Below, piece after piece: positions 28,386 through 36,027 of a stretch of 47,682 bases of DNA. Source of the DNA: Gammaproteobacteria bacterium (lineage in GTDB: Bacteria; Pseudomonadota; Gammaproteobacteria; Eutrophobiales; Eutrophobiaceae); the NCBI GenBank assembly GCA_026710545.1, contig JAPOQU010000018.1, forward strand, positions 1-47,682, read 5' to 3'. Both the position numbers and the translations under genes were made by a program. Below the pieces are notes generated by a model. It was given only the letters and a program-made list of their open reading frames with translations, had not been told where the DNA came from and made no database searches. Within the stretch, counting starts at the first letter, position 1. The number at the start of each line of letters is the position of its first letter.

Positions 28386-28422
28386 TTATCAACAGCAACG
28401 AATTCTTATCAACAACAAATTC
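28386..28422. repeat. Two tandem copies of a TTATCAACA repeat
   Basis: TTATCAACAGCAACGAATTC (28386-28405) is followed directly by TTATCAACAACAAATTC (28406-28422). They lie just upstream of the -35 of the second ATPase gene, where an activator or a second repressor could bind. Confidence 0.5.
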
Positions 28423-28441
28423 GGGACACCCATAAATATTT

Positions 28442-28660
28442 TATGAAAACTGGCACCTGTTCGGACTGATCATCGATGAGGTCGAAAAATCCCTGGCTTT
28501 AACGCCGCGACGACATCCTCAAGCAGGACGGCCTGGCCCAGGTCGAATTGGTCAAACGCTTTTGCGAAAAGGGCAAACAGGCAGACCTGGTCGCTCAGCA
28601 CCTCTCCCTCAACTGCGTCTTGAAATAGCGTCATGCCACGGATGGCTGTTCAAACTTTCT
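28442..28660 (+). pseudogene. Composite remnant of the ppc tail plus toxin-antitoxin DNA
   Basis: 28442-28500 matches ppc at 25846-25906. 28501-28619 matches ppc at 26078-26198, with roughly four of five bases conserved. 28619-28645 is identical to the phd end/parE start at 26561-26587. 28639-28660 continues as 26915-26936 (GGATGGCTGTTCAAACTTT). Intervening DNA, including the parE body, is missing. No open frame is kept, so this is a decayed duplicate of the region on the other side of the ATPase. Confidence 0.85.
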
Positions 28661-28686
28661 GATTCAGCAGTTGCATGTTCATGTAT

Positions 28687-28899
28687 TTAATCGTTGTGGC
28701 TGAGTTGAATCTTCTCTATGTCATCGGGTGAGATCGAGGGATGTGTGGAGGGCCACTCCATCTCTTCGGCGTTGAAGACAACGACACCTTGAACCTCTCT
28801 ACCGTTTTTAAGACAGACATCGACCCGCTGGTAGCCCATGCCTGATTCCGGGAGTTTACAGAGGTAATTGACCCAGTATTCTTTAAGCTGGAGTCTCAT
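28687..28899 (-). CDS. Small conserved hypothetical protein
   Basis: A 70-residue protein starting MRLQLKEYWVNYLCKLPESG. MGYQRVDVCLKNGREVQGVVV and ISPDDIEKIQLSH follow. The pattern EYW...LPESGMGYQxVDVxLxDGR is one I associate with small accessory proteins near toxin-antitoxin genes, without a known function. ATG 28899 is preceded by GGAGAGGT, better than the longer frame that begins at 28962. Single gene between the composite remnant and the FIST gene. Confidence 0.65.
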   Translation of the reverse strand: MRLQLKEYWVNYLCKLPESGMGYQRVDVCLKNGREVQGVVVFNAEEMEWPSTHPSISPDDIEKIQLSHND

Positions 28900-29109
28900 G
28901 GCTACCTCTCCGGCATCATGGCAGAGCGAAGTGAAGTGAACCGCTGAAGTTTTCCCCGACAACGTATGGCATATTTGAAACCTCTGACGTTCCTGTCATT
29001 ATTTGACTGATCATATCACGTAGCGCGTGACTTGATACAAATTCCGGTCGGTTGATTCCACGCCAGCATCAGGCAAAGCAATAAACCGGATAGCATGGGA
29101 AACGGCCTA

Positions 29110-30228
29110 TCAACAAAACACCGTCAACACACCCGTGTACCCATAAAGCCTGTTATGGAAAATCTCCCCGTTGGCAAAAAAACCGGCCAGGGGCAGGTCG
29201 CCCAGTTCGTCGCGGATCAGCTTCAGTTCTTCGGAGTCGGGGCCGAACTGGTAACGGCCGCGGCCGGTACAGGAATAATAGACCGCTCCCCGCGGGGATG
29301 AGCTCATTCTGCCCTTGATGTCGGTCAGCATACGCTGCATGTCCTGCCTGGCGGTATTGCCGTCGCGCCGGCAGAACATGACCTCGCTGCCTTCCGTCAG
29401 CAGTTGGCCCACGCCGAGGAGCCGGTTGGTTTCATCGATGCCGACCAGGTTGCGCACTATGTAATCACTGGTATCGGAGCCGGGAATCGGGAAACCGGCG
29501 AATATGTAACCCGCCACCCGCTGCAGGTCCCTGGCTATCACTTCTCCCACGTCTTCCTTGAATACGTCCAGGGCAGGCCTGTTGTCCAGTTCGATGACGA
29601 TATTCCGCTCGCAGGCGGTGATGACGTGCCTGGAAGTAAAAGGTGTGCAGCCCTGGGTATGGCCTGTCGCCACGGGCACCTCGCTGGAGAACAGGACGCC
29701 GGATATGCCGCCGGATACGACGTTGTCGGCCACTTGTACGTTCACGTCGGCGGACGAACTCAGGCCGCCTACGAAGAAAGCGTTGGGCACGTATTGCGCC
29801 AGGGACGAAATCAATGACGGCACCTGCATGTTGCCGGGGTCGCAGTGGAGAATGCCGAAATAAAAATCATCGTTGTTGATCCAGTCACCGGTACTGTTGA
29901 TGAAGTTGTCGATATCCCCGGTCTGTACGGGCAGGGTCCTGAACGTGGTCTCGGGGAATTCCGCGAGCAGGATAGTCAACGCCGGCTGGTCGTAATATTC
30001 CTGTCCGGTAGCGCTGACGCCCAGGCCCACACTGCCGGACCAGTTCGTGATGCCGGTACGCCGGCGTAGCGTATCCAGTATGATGTCGAGCTTCGGGATG
30101 AGGGTGTAGGTGGCGTAGATAAAACCGAAGTTCGCCGAGTCGGGTACTTGGCCCACCTGTTCCATGCAGTCCTTGACCAGTTGCCTGGGCTCCTGGTTGC
30201 TGCTGTGACCTAATAGAAACTGTTGCAT
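29110..30228 (-). CDS. FIST domain signalling protein
   Basis: A 372-residue cytoplasmic protein made of FIST_N followed by FIST_C. The N-terminal part has GHSSNQEPRQLVKDCMEQVG, IYATYTL, WSGSVGLGVSATGQEYYDQPALTILLAEFP and FVGGLSSSAD; the C-terminal part has NRLLGVGQLLTEGSEVMFCRRD, AVYYSCTGRGRY and PLAGFFANGEI. FIST domains are predicted to sense small ligands such as amino acids and often feed signalling proteins. Here there is no kinase or output domain, and the next genes encode a molybdoenzyme and its cytochrome 45 bases upstream, so a role in sensing a related substrate is possible. No signal peptide. Confidence 0.88.
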   Translation of the reverse strand: MQQFLLGHSSNQEPRQLVKDCMEQVGQVPDSANFGFIYATYTLIPKLDIILDTLRRRTGITNWSGSVGLGVSATGQEYYDQPALTILLAEFPETTFRTLPVQTGDIDNFINSTGDWINNDDFYFGILHCDPGNMQVPSLISSLAQYVPNAFFVGGLSSSADVNVQVADNVVSGGISGVLFSSEVPVATGHTQGCTPFTSRHVITACERNIVIELDNRPALDVFKEDVGEVIARDLQRVAGYIFAGFPIPGSDTSDYIVRNLVGIDETNRLLGVGQLLTEGSEVMFCRRDGNTARQDMQRMLTDIKGRMSSSPRGAVYYSCTGRGRYQFGPDSEELKLIRDELGDLPLAGFFANGEIFHNRLYGYTGVLTVFC

Positions 30229-30273
30229 CAGCGATTATTCCATCTATATACAACCGGATTGCGGGATATATAC

Positions 30274-30633
30274 CTATTCATTAAGCAGCCTGCCCTTGCG
30301 CACGCCGGACCTGCTTTCGTCCGGGCTGTAGTGCAGGTCGAGGTACTCGATAATAACTGGCTCGGCGCCACCGAGGTCCCATAGGCCGTGTTCAGCCTGC
30401 ATCAGGCGGATCGTTTCCTGCCAGCCGTCCCTGTCCATCCTGTTCTGGGTCACGAGTTTGGCGGAGTGGCACGAGGCGCAATGGGCGTTGGTAAGTTCCC
30501 AGCCGTCGTCAATAACGAAGCCGCTGACCTCGTCCAGGGGTTTCTCATCGGCATGAGAAACGCCGATGCTGGATATTGCTGAAACAGCCAGGACAGGGAG
30601 TATCAGGCGACGTAAACGGCGATGCGGTGGCAT
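30274..30633 (-). CDS. Small periplasmic c-type cytochrome (SorB/SoxD-like)
   Basis: A 119-residue protein. MPPHRRLRRLILPVLAVSAI with a cut near GVSHA is a Sec signal peptide. A single haem motif CASCH lies near residue 52, with candidate axial methionines at RMDRDGW and IRLMQAEHGLW further on. The gene starts inside the 3' end of the molybdoenzyme gene (31-base overlap), a strong sign that the two products form one complex, the cytochrome accepting electrons from the molybdenum subunit. Monohaem size is closer to SorB than to the dihaem SoxD. Confidence 0.88.
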   Translation of the reverse strand: MPPHRRLRRLILPVLAVSAISSIGVSHADEKPLDEVSGFVIDDGWELTNAHCASCHSAKLVTQNRMDRDGWQETIRLMQAEHGLWDLGGAEPVIIEYLDLHYSPDESRSGVRKGRLLNE

Positions 30634-31904
30634 GAGTTGTTCAAATACCCCTTCGGGTTCCAGCCGGGGATGACCATGGGTTGGGATATGCCGTTCGAAT
30701 CTACTGCCCGCGCCCAGACTTCGTAATAGCCCGCGACCGGGAAGCGTATCTGCGCATCCCAGTTCTGCCATGCGAGCCGGTTGGCGGGAGCCCCAAGTCC
30801 GGCCTGGCGCCAGGTGCGGCCGAAATCGATGGACACGTGTAATTCGGCCACCTCGGCGTCGCCGGCCCAGGCATGGCCGTGCAGCGCCAGCGGCTGTTTC
30901 AGCGCGGTGGTAACGCCGCTCCTTGGAGAAGTGATCAAGGACTTGACCGGCATGGCCTCGATGATACACATATCCTCATCTGCCACTTTAGTTCCCGGCG
31001 CGACCGGGTTGCAGGGCAGCCGGTAGGACTTGCCCGTCATTTTCGGGCCGTCGTGGATGATGTTGCGCACGGCGATCCGTTCCAGCCATTTCCCCGAAGT
31101 CGAACCCGGCCACCCGCCGAATACCAGGCGTAACGGATGCCCGTTCATACTATGCAATGGCGCGCCGTTCATGCCCCAGACGACCAGGGACTCCTGCTCC
31201 AGCGCCTTGCTCACGGGCACGCCGCGGGAGATGGGTATTTTTCCGGGTTGCCCGCTCAGGTGTGCATCGGCGCTGTAATAAGCGACATACACGGCATCGT
31301 TCTTAATTCCTGCATCCTCCAGCACGTCCCTGAGCCGCACGCCGTTCCATTCCGGACAGCCCACCGCACCCAGGGTCCACTGGTTGCCGGAAGCCGGCGG
31401 GTCGAACTCGGCCCGGCCGTTACCGCCGCATTCCAGCGTCAGCTGCAGGGTATGGTTCTCAAACCGTTGTTTCAACTCCGCGATGGTGTAGGCTTTCGAC
31501 GTTTCTGCTGATTCGCCGTCTATGGTCAGGGTCCAGGCGTCGGCGTCGACGTTTGCCGGCGGGATGCCGTTATTGCGGATAAACAACCGTTCTGTCGGCG
31601 TAATATCGTCGTTTAATAAATGGGCCGGCGTCTCCGCGTTCAGGGGCCGGTCATTCAACACCCGCAGGCCGTTTTTCCCTTCGATGACAAACGCTTCCTG
31701 CGTATCGGCCAGCACAGCCGGGATCAACCCTGAAGGCATGGTATGGTGGTAGACTATCCCGGCCCCGACAACGCTGGTTAAACCCGCCAGTCCCTTGACG
31801 AAACCGCGGCGGCTCACCGGGTCGGAGCGCCTGCCCCACAGCAGGTAATCCGCTCTTTCAGGATCAAGCCTGTACAGTTCATGAATGCCGATTTCTTTGT
31901 TCAT
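30603..31904 (-). CDS. Sulfite dehydrogenase-like molybdopterin enzyme (SorA/SoxC family)
   Basis: A 433-residue sulfite-oxidase-family protein. A twin-arginine signal SRRGFVKGLAGL lies near residue 31, so it is exported folded. The molybdenum cysteine is in LTLECGGNGR, and GQPGKIPISRGVPVSKAL and LRLVFGGWPGSTSGKWL complete the cofactor site. The C-terminal half is the Mo-co dimerisation domain (ELHVSIDFGRTWRQAGLG). It would oxidise sulfite, or another sulfur compound as SoxC does, passing electrons to the overlapping cytochrome gene. A longer GTG start at 31925 is possible; ATG 31904 follows GCGGAG. Substrate is inferred from the family. Confidence 0.87.
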   Translation of the reverse strand: MNKEIGIHELYRLDPERADYLLWGRRSDPVSRRGFVKGLAGLTSVVGAGIVYHHTMPSGLIPAVLADTQEAFVIEGKNGLRVLNDRPLNAETPAHLLNDDITPTERLFIRNNGIPPANVDADAWTLTIDGESAETSKAYTIAELKQRFENHTLQLTLECGGNGRAEFDPPASGNQWTLGAVGCPEWNGVRLRDVLEDAGIKNDAVYVAYYSADAHLSGQPGKIPISRGVPVSKALEQESLVVWGMNGAPLHSMNGHPLRLVFGGWPGSTSGKWLERIAVRNIIHDGPKMTGKSYRLPCNPVAPGTKVADEDMCIIEAMPVKSLITSPRSGVTTALKQPLALHGHAWAGDAEVAELHVSIDFGRTWRQAGLGAPANRLAWQNWDAQIRFPVAGYYEVWARAVDSNGISQPMVIPGWNPKGYLNNSCHRIAVYVA

Positions 31905-32009
31905 GACATGTTGTCGCTCCGCCACTGTATAACTGTGGTTGAAAAATAATCATACATAAATAACACTATCCTTACCATCGTGAAAAAATCTACCGGAGAG
32001 GCGCCGACC

Positions 32010-32465
32010 ATGACTAATCCAAGAATGCCGGAAAACGTACCTGATTTCGTTACGGAGCACCTGCAACGCTATCTTGACAGCAACGGGGAAGACGGGCACG
32101 AGTGGAGTTCGGCAGGGATGGGGGACCATGGGGATTGCCCGGCCCTGCTGCTGACGACTATCGGACGCCGGTCGGGACAACCCATCATCACGCCGCTGAT
32201 CTACGGCGAAGCCGGCGGCGCCTATGTCGTCATAGCCTCAAAAGGCGGTGCGCCGACCCATCCGCACTGGTACCTGAACCTGGATGCCAACCCCGAAGTG
32301 GACGTACAGATACGCACCGAGCGCTTCAAGGCCAGGGCCAGGACGGCTGCCGGCGCTGAACGCGCTGAACTGTGGGATTTGATGCTCATCATCTACCCGA
32401 CCTACACGGAGTTGCAGGGCCGGACGGCGCGCGAGATTCCGGTTGTAGTCCTGGAAAAGGAATAG
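32010..32465 (+). CDS. Deazaflavin-dependent nitroreductase family protein
   Basis: A 151-residue protein of the DUF385/Ddn fold. LLLTTIGRRSGQPIITPLIYGE is the cofactor-binding signature, ASKGGAPTHPHWYLNLDANPEVDVQI the central motif, and LMLIIYPTYTELQGRTAREIPVVVLE the end. Ddn-type proteins use F420 or FMN to reduce quinones or nitro compounds. ATG 32010 after GGAGAGG is taken instead of a TG-rich start at 31980. Stands between the divergent molybdoenzyme and the RTX gene, 34 bases upstream of the latter. Confidence 0.85.
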   Translation: MTNPRMPENVPDFVTEHLQRYLDSNGEDGHEWSSAGMGDHGDCPALLLTTIGRRSGQPIITPLIYGEAGGAYVVIASKGGAPTHPHWYLNLDANPEVDVQIRTERFKARARTAAGAERAELWDLMLIIYPTYTELQGRTAREIPVVVLEKE

Positions 32466-32499
32466 ATATTGCTCCCCCTGACGGTCTGAGACCAGGGTT

Positions 32500-33813
32500 A
32501 TGACAATAGTCAATGAGAGCGCCGAGGCATCCCTGGAGGCGACTGCAAGCGCCGGGACCAGGTATTCGATAAGCTCCGGCGATACCTTCAACGGCATCCT
32601 TGACCACAAGTTCGATGAGGACTGGGTCGGTATCGAACTGGAGCGGGGGAAAACCTACCGGATCACCCTGTCGGGGCGCGGGGACGCCCCCGGCAAGGCC
32701 GAAGACACCGTCCTGAAGCTGTTCGATGCCGGGGGAAACCACGTTCTGACAAACGACGACATCGATGCGGCAAACCGGGTATTCGATTCACGGCTGACGT
32801 TTACCGTGCTTGTCAGCGATACCTACTACATCAGCGCCGGCAGCTATACCGGCAATCCGGCCACGGACAATTCCGGGGCTTATACCATTGCGGTTGAAGA
32901 AATTGAGGTAGTTACCGTTATCGACGGCACTATCACCGGCACCGGCAGGGGGAACAGCCTCACCGGGACCGATGAGGTGGAAATGATCCATGGCCTCGGG
33001 GGCAACGATTACCTGTACGGACGCGGCGGTAACGATGAACTGGACGGCGGACCCGGCAACGACACCTTGAACGGCGGCGCGGGCGCCGACAGTCTCACCG
33101 GCGGTGAAGGCGTCGATACCGTGTCCTACGCGGGATCACCCGCGGGTGTGACGGTGCGCCTGCATGATCCCGTACCCCGGGGCGGCGACGCCCAGGGCGA
33201 TACATTCGCGGGGACGGTTGCGTTTGCCTATACGGACGACGGCAACCGGGTGGAGGTGGAACTGCCCGATATCATCAACCTGAGAGGCTCGGACCATGAC
33301 GACATCCTGGCCGGTGACCAGCGGGCCAACAGGCTGTCCGGAGGAAGCGGCGACGATACGATATACGGCGGCCCGGGTGGTGATGACACGAACCGGGACG
33401 ACATAGACGGCGGCCCGGGAGATGACAGGCTGTTCGGCGGCAGGGGCGATGATACGCTGTACGGCGGTGAGGGTAACGATACGCTCAGGGGCGGCGCCGG
33501 CGCCGACACGATATGGGCCGGCTCCGGCGATGACAGGCTGGACGGCGGTGCGGGCGCGGACGTGCTGGACGGCGGTATCGGTTTTGATACCTTCCTGTTC
33601 GCTCCAGGGCACGGGGAGGACACCGTAACCGACTTCAGAAACGGCAGGGATTTAATCGACGTCACAGCCTTCGGCCTGCCGGGTTTTGATGATCTCAGCT
33701 TGTCCGCGGCGCCGGATGGTGTGACGATAGACCTGACGGACCACGGGGGCGGAACCATCCTGCTTGAGGGTTTCGATATTGCCAACCTGGATGCGGCAGA
33801 CTTCCTGTTCTGA
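32500..33813 (+). CDS. RTX-type calcium-binding protein with pre-peptidase-like domain
   Basis: A 437-residue acidic protein. Residues about 20-130 resemble a bacterial PPC domain (GILDHKFDEDWVGIELERGKTYRI, LFDAGGNHVLTNDD). From about residue 165 there are repeated GGxGNDxLxGG nonapeptides (GLGGNDYLYG, GGPGNDTLNGGAGADSLTGG, GGRGDDTLYGGEGNDTLRGG), which form calcium-binding beta-rolls. The end FDTFLFAPGHGEDTVTDF to DAADFLF resembles the serralysin/M10 C-terminus that directs type I secretion. No N-terminal signal peptide and no catalytic domain. Likely a secreted surface or matrix protein; no ABC exporter is nearby. Confidence 0.88.
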   Translation: MTIVNESAEASLEATASAGTRYSISSGDTFNGILDHKFDEDWVGIELERGKTYRITLSGRGDAPGKAEDTVLKLFDAGGNHVLTNDDIDAANRVFDSRLTFTVLVSDTYYISAGSYTGNPATDNSGAYTIAVEEIEVVTVIDGTITGTGRGNSLTGTDEVEMIHGLGGNDYLYGRGGNDELDGGPGNDTLNGGAGADSLTGGEGVDTVSYAGSPAGVTVRLHDPVPRGGDAQGDTFAGTVAFAYTDDGNRVEVELPDIINLRGSDHDDILAGDQRANRLSGGSGDDTIYGGPGGDDTNRDDIDGGPGDDRLFGGRGDDTLYGGEGNDTLRGGAGADTIWAGSGDDRLDGGAGADVLDGGIGFDTFLFAPGHGEDTVTDFRNGRDLIDVTAFGLPGFDDLSLSAAPDGVTIDLTDHGGGTILLEGFDIANLDAADFLF

Positions 33814-33864
33814 CGGGCGTCAACTAAAGTGACGCAGGGCGACTCGGCGGCGCGTTATCTATGC

Positions 33865-33873
33865 TAGTATAAA
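33865..33873 (+). promoter_or_regulatory. Likely -10 region of the 4.5S RNA gene
   Basis: TAGTATAAA at 33865-33873 contains overlapping -10-like hexamers about seven bases before the inferred RNA start. GC-rich sequence right after it (GGCTGCGG) resembles a stringent discriminator. Confidence 0.45.
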
Positions 33874-33879
33874 GGCTGC

Positions 33880-33985
33880 GGCCTGCGCCGGTCTCCCCGC
33901 GGCGCGAAGTTGTGAACCCCGTCAGGCCCGAAAGGGAGCAGCGGTAACAATGGATGCGGGCGCCGGGTCAAGAACGGTGCAGGAC
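33880..33985 (+). ncRNA. ffs: 4.5S signal recognition particle RNA
   Basis: The conserved SRP domain IV is present: GTCAGGCCCGAAAGGGAGCA, with the symmetric and asymmetric loop bases that bind Ffh. The outer stem closes CCTGCGCCG (33882-33890) with CGGTGCAGG (33975-33983), allowing one G-U pair, and further pairing joins the CCCGCGGCGC and GCGCCGGG segments. This gives a single hairpin of about 106 bases, the usual bacterial form. Its position just before dnaX matches Pseudomonas and relatives. Ends are approximate. Confidence 0.9.
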
Positions 33986-34015
33986 GCTTTCTGGATCGGG
34001 ATTAATCGGAGTGTT

Positions 34016-35590
34016 ATGAGCTATCAGGTTCTTGCGCGTAAATGGCGGCCGCGTTCGTTTGCGGATATGGTGGGACAGGGCCATGTCCTGAAGGTGCTGG
34101 TCAATGCGCTGGATTCCGGCAGACTGCACCATGCCTACCTGTTCAGCGGTACCCGCGGCGTGGGCAAGACGACCCTGGCGAGGATCCTGGCGAAGTGCCT
34201 CAACTGCGAAGCCGGCGTCAGTTCCGAGCCCTGCGGCAAGTGCAGCGCCTGTACGGGTATCGATGAAGGCCGGTTCGTCGATTTGATCGAAGTCGACGCG
34301 GCATCCCGGGCCAAGGTGGATGAAACCCGGGACCTGATGGATAACGTCCAGTATGCGCCCACTGCCGGACGGTACAAGGTCTATCTCATTGATGAAGTCC
34401 ACATGTTCTCGAAACACAGCTTCAACGCCTTGCTCAAGACCCTGGAGGAACCGCCCGAGCATGTAAAATTCCTGCTGGCGACGACCGAGCCGAAACGGAT
34501 ACCGATCACCATTTTATCGCGCTGTCTGCAATTCAACCTGAAACACCTGAGCGCCGGGCAGATCCAGGATCAACTGGATAAAATCATGGAACAGGAAACT
34601 GTCCCCGCGCAGGATGGCTGTTCCCGGCTGATAGCCGTTGCGGCGGACGGCAGCATGCGCGATGCGCTCAGCCTGCTTGACCAGGCCATTTCCCACGGTA
34701 ACGGCAGCCTGGAGACGGCGCAGGTGCGTGATATGCTGGGGACGATCGACGTTGAGGAGTTGACTACCCTGTTCACGTCTGTCGTCGAAAAGGACAGCGC
34801 GTCCATGTTTGCAAGGCTCGGCGCCATGGCCGAGTTGTCGCCGGATTACGATGCCTTGTGCGCGGGCCTGTTGTCCATCCTGCACAACATCGCGATCGCA
34901 CAGGTGTTGCCGGACGGTTCTGACCTGGTTGACGAGGCCGGCCGCGCATTCGCCCGCAGACTCGACAAGGAACTTGTTCAACTCTATTACCAGATCGTCC
35001 TGAACGGCCGCAGGGACCTGCTTATGTCGCCTGATCCGAAAACGGGGTTCGAAATGACCATGATCCGCATGCTGGCATTCAGCCCCTGGGATGCCGGTGA
35101 CGCCCCGGCAGATAGCGATAACCGGTCCGCGGCAGGGAATAACGGCTCAACAAATACGGCGCAGAAAGCCCGTGACCGGGTACAGGACACACCGGCGCTG
35201 GCCGATAACGATGCCTGGCACGACCTGGTGGAATCGATGGCGCTGGACGGCCTGACCAAACAACTTGCCTTGCATTGCACCCTGCAGAACTACCAGGGAA
35301 ACAGGCTCAACCTGAACCTGCGGCCCGAACAGGAACACCTGCTGACCGCGAGCCAGAAAGAGAAGCTGCAGGCTGCGCTCAGGTTACGCCTGGACGACAA
35401 GGTCAGGCTTGAAGTGGCGGTGGAAGGGTCCGGCGACGAGACGCCGGCGCAGAGGAAGACGCGCAAGGACCGTGAAGCAAAACAGTCCGCTATAGCGGCC
35501 GTTCAGAAGGACCCCGAGGTCAGACAGTTCATGGAAACGTTTGATGCGACTATCGATGAGGAGGCGACCGGATATATGGGGTCAGAGTAA
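34016..35590 (+). CDS. dnaX: DNA polymerase III subunits gamma and tau
   Basis: A 524-residue clamp-loader ATPase. MSYQVLARKWRPRSFADMVGQ is the family start, SGTRGVGKTT the Walker A near residue 41, a zinc module follows with the C-C-C-C set LNCEAG...PCGKCSAC, then LIDEVHMFS (Walker B) and TTEPKRIPITILSRCLQF (sensor/SRC). ATG 34016 has CGGAG upstream; a longer frame begins inside the ffs gene and is rejected. The C-terminal third is the tau-specific part. No slippery A-rich frameshift site was seen. The final residues GSE and the stop codon are encoded by a palindromic repeat, so the native C-terminus has been replaced. Confidence 0.95.
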   Translation: MSYQVLARKWRPRSFADMVGQGHVLKVLVNALDSGRLHHAYLFSGTRGVGKTTLARILAKCLNCEAGVSSEPCGKCSACTGIDEGRFVDLIEVDAASRAKVDETRDLMDNVQYAPTAGRYKVYLIDEVHMFSKHSFNALLKTLEEPPEHVKFLLATTEPKRIPITILSRCLQFNLKHLSAGQIQDQLDKIMEQETVPAQDGCSRLIAVAADGSMRDALSLLDQAISHGNGSLETAQVRDMLGTIDVEELTTLFTSVVEKDSASMFARLGAMAELSPDYDALCAGLLSILHNIAIAQVLPDGSDLVDEAGRAFARRLDKELVQLYYQIVLNGRRDLLMSPDPKTGFEMTMIRMLAFSPWDAGDAPADSDNRSAAGNNGSTNTAQKARDRVQDTPALADNDAWHDLVESMALDGLTKQLALHCTLQNYQGNRLNLNLRPEQEHLLTASQKEKLQAALRLRLDDKVRLEVAVEGSGDETPAQRKTRKDREAKQSAIAAVQKDPEVRQFMETFDATIDEEATGYMGSE

Positions 35591-35604
35591 ATGCTCTGAC
35601 CCCA
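35577..35604. repeat. GGGGTCAGAG palindromic repeat, copy A
   Basis: GGGGTCAGAG (35578-35587) and CTCTGACCCC (35594-35603) with a six-base loop. It overlaps the dnaX stop codon. The same arms recur at 42265, 44584 and 45531. Confidence 0.9.
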
Positions 35605-35620
35605 AATATCTGTAGATAAT

Positions 35621-35644
35621 GGGGACGGATTTAAATCCGTCCCC
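35621..35644. repeat. Perfect 24-bp GGGGACGGAT palindrome
   Basis: GGGGACGGATTT is followed directly by its reverse complement AAATCCGTCCCC. It sits next to repeat A, between dnaX and ybaB, and may act as a bidirectional hairpin within the dnaX-ybaB-recR transcript. Confidence 0.85.
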
Positions 35645-35672
35645 GTCATACTGAGAGAATGAGGAGAAGCAA

Positions 35673-35996
35673 ATGAAAGGCGGCTTCGGCGACATCATGA
35701 AACAGGCCCAGAAGATGCAGGAAGACATGCAGCGGATGCAGGACGAGATCGCGGCCACCGAAGTACAGGGTGAGGCCGGCGCCGGCATGGTGAAGGTCAT
35801 CATGACCGGCAGGCACGACGTCAAGCGGGTTGATATAGAACCGTCCCTGCTCGCGGCCGACAAGGAGATGCTGGAAGACCTGATCGCCGCCGCGGTGAAT
35901 GATGCCAACAGGCGAGTGGAAAAAGCGGCGCAGGACAAGATGTCCAGTGTCACTTCAGGTCTCGGTCTCCCGCCGGGATTCAAACTGCCGTTTTAG
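35673..35996 (+). CDS. ybaB: Nucleoid-associated protein, YbaB/EbfC family
   Basis: A 107-residue protein. [25 protein letters not shown] is the N-terminal helix, [30 protein letters not shown] the beta-sheet, and [23 protein letters not shown] the second long helix, with the end [12 protein letters not shown]. It binds DNA as a dimer and travels with recR in most bacteria. GAGGAG precedes the ATG. The two palindromes upstream separate it from dnaX without breaking the usual gene order. Confidence 0.95.
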   Translation: MKGGFGDIMKQAQKMQEDMQRMQDEIAATEVQGEAGAGMVKVIMTGRHDVKRVDIEPSLLAADKEMLEDLIAAAVNDANRRVEKAAQDKMSSVTSGLGLPPGFKLPF

Positions 35997-36027
35997 AGAT
36001 TCTGCATAATGATTGGACCGGTCATCG

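Noticed and set aside
33950..34015. N-terminal extension of dnaX beginning inside the 4.5S RNA gene
   Set aside because: The bases belong to the SRP RNA hairpin, and MSYQVLARKW at 34016 is the conserved DnaX start with a ribosome-binding site.
34016..35590. Programmed frameshift to make a gamma form of DnaX
   Set aside because: No A-rich slippery heptamer with a following hairpin was seen in the region after the AAA+ domains.
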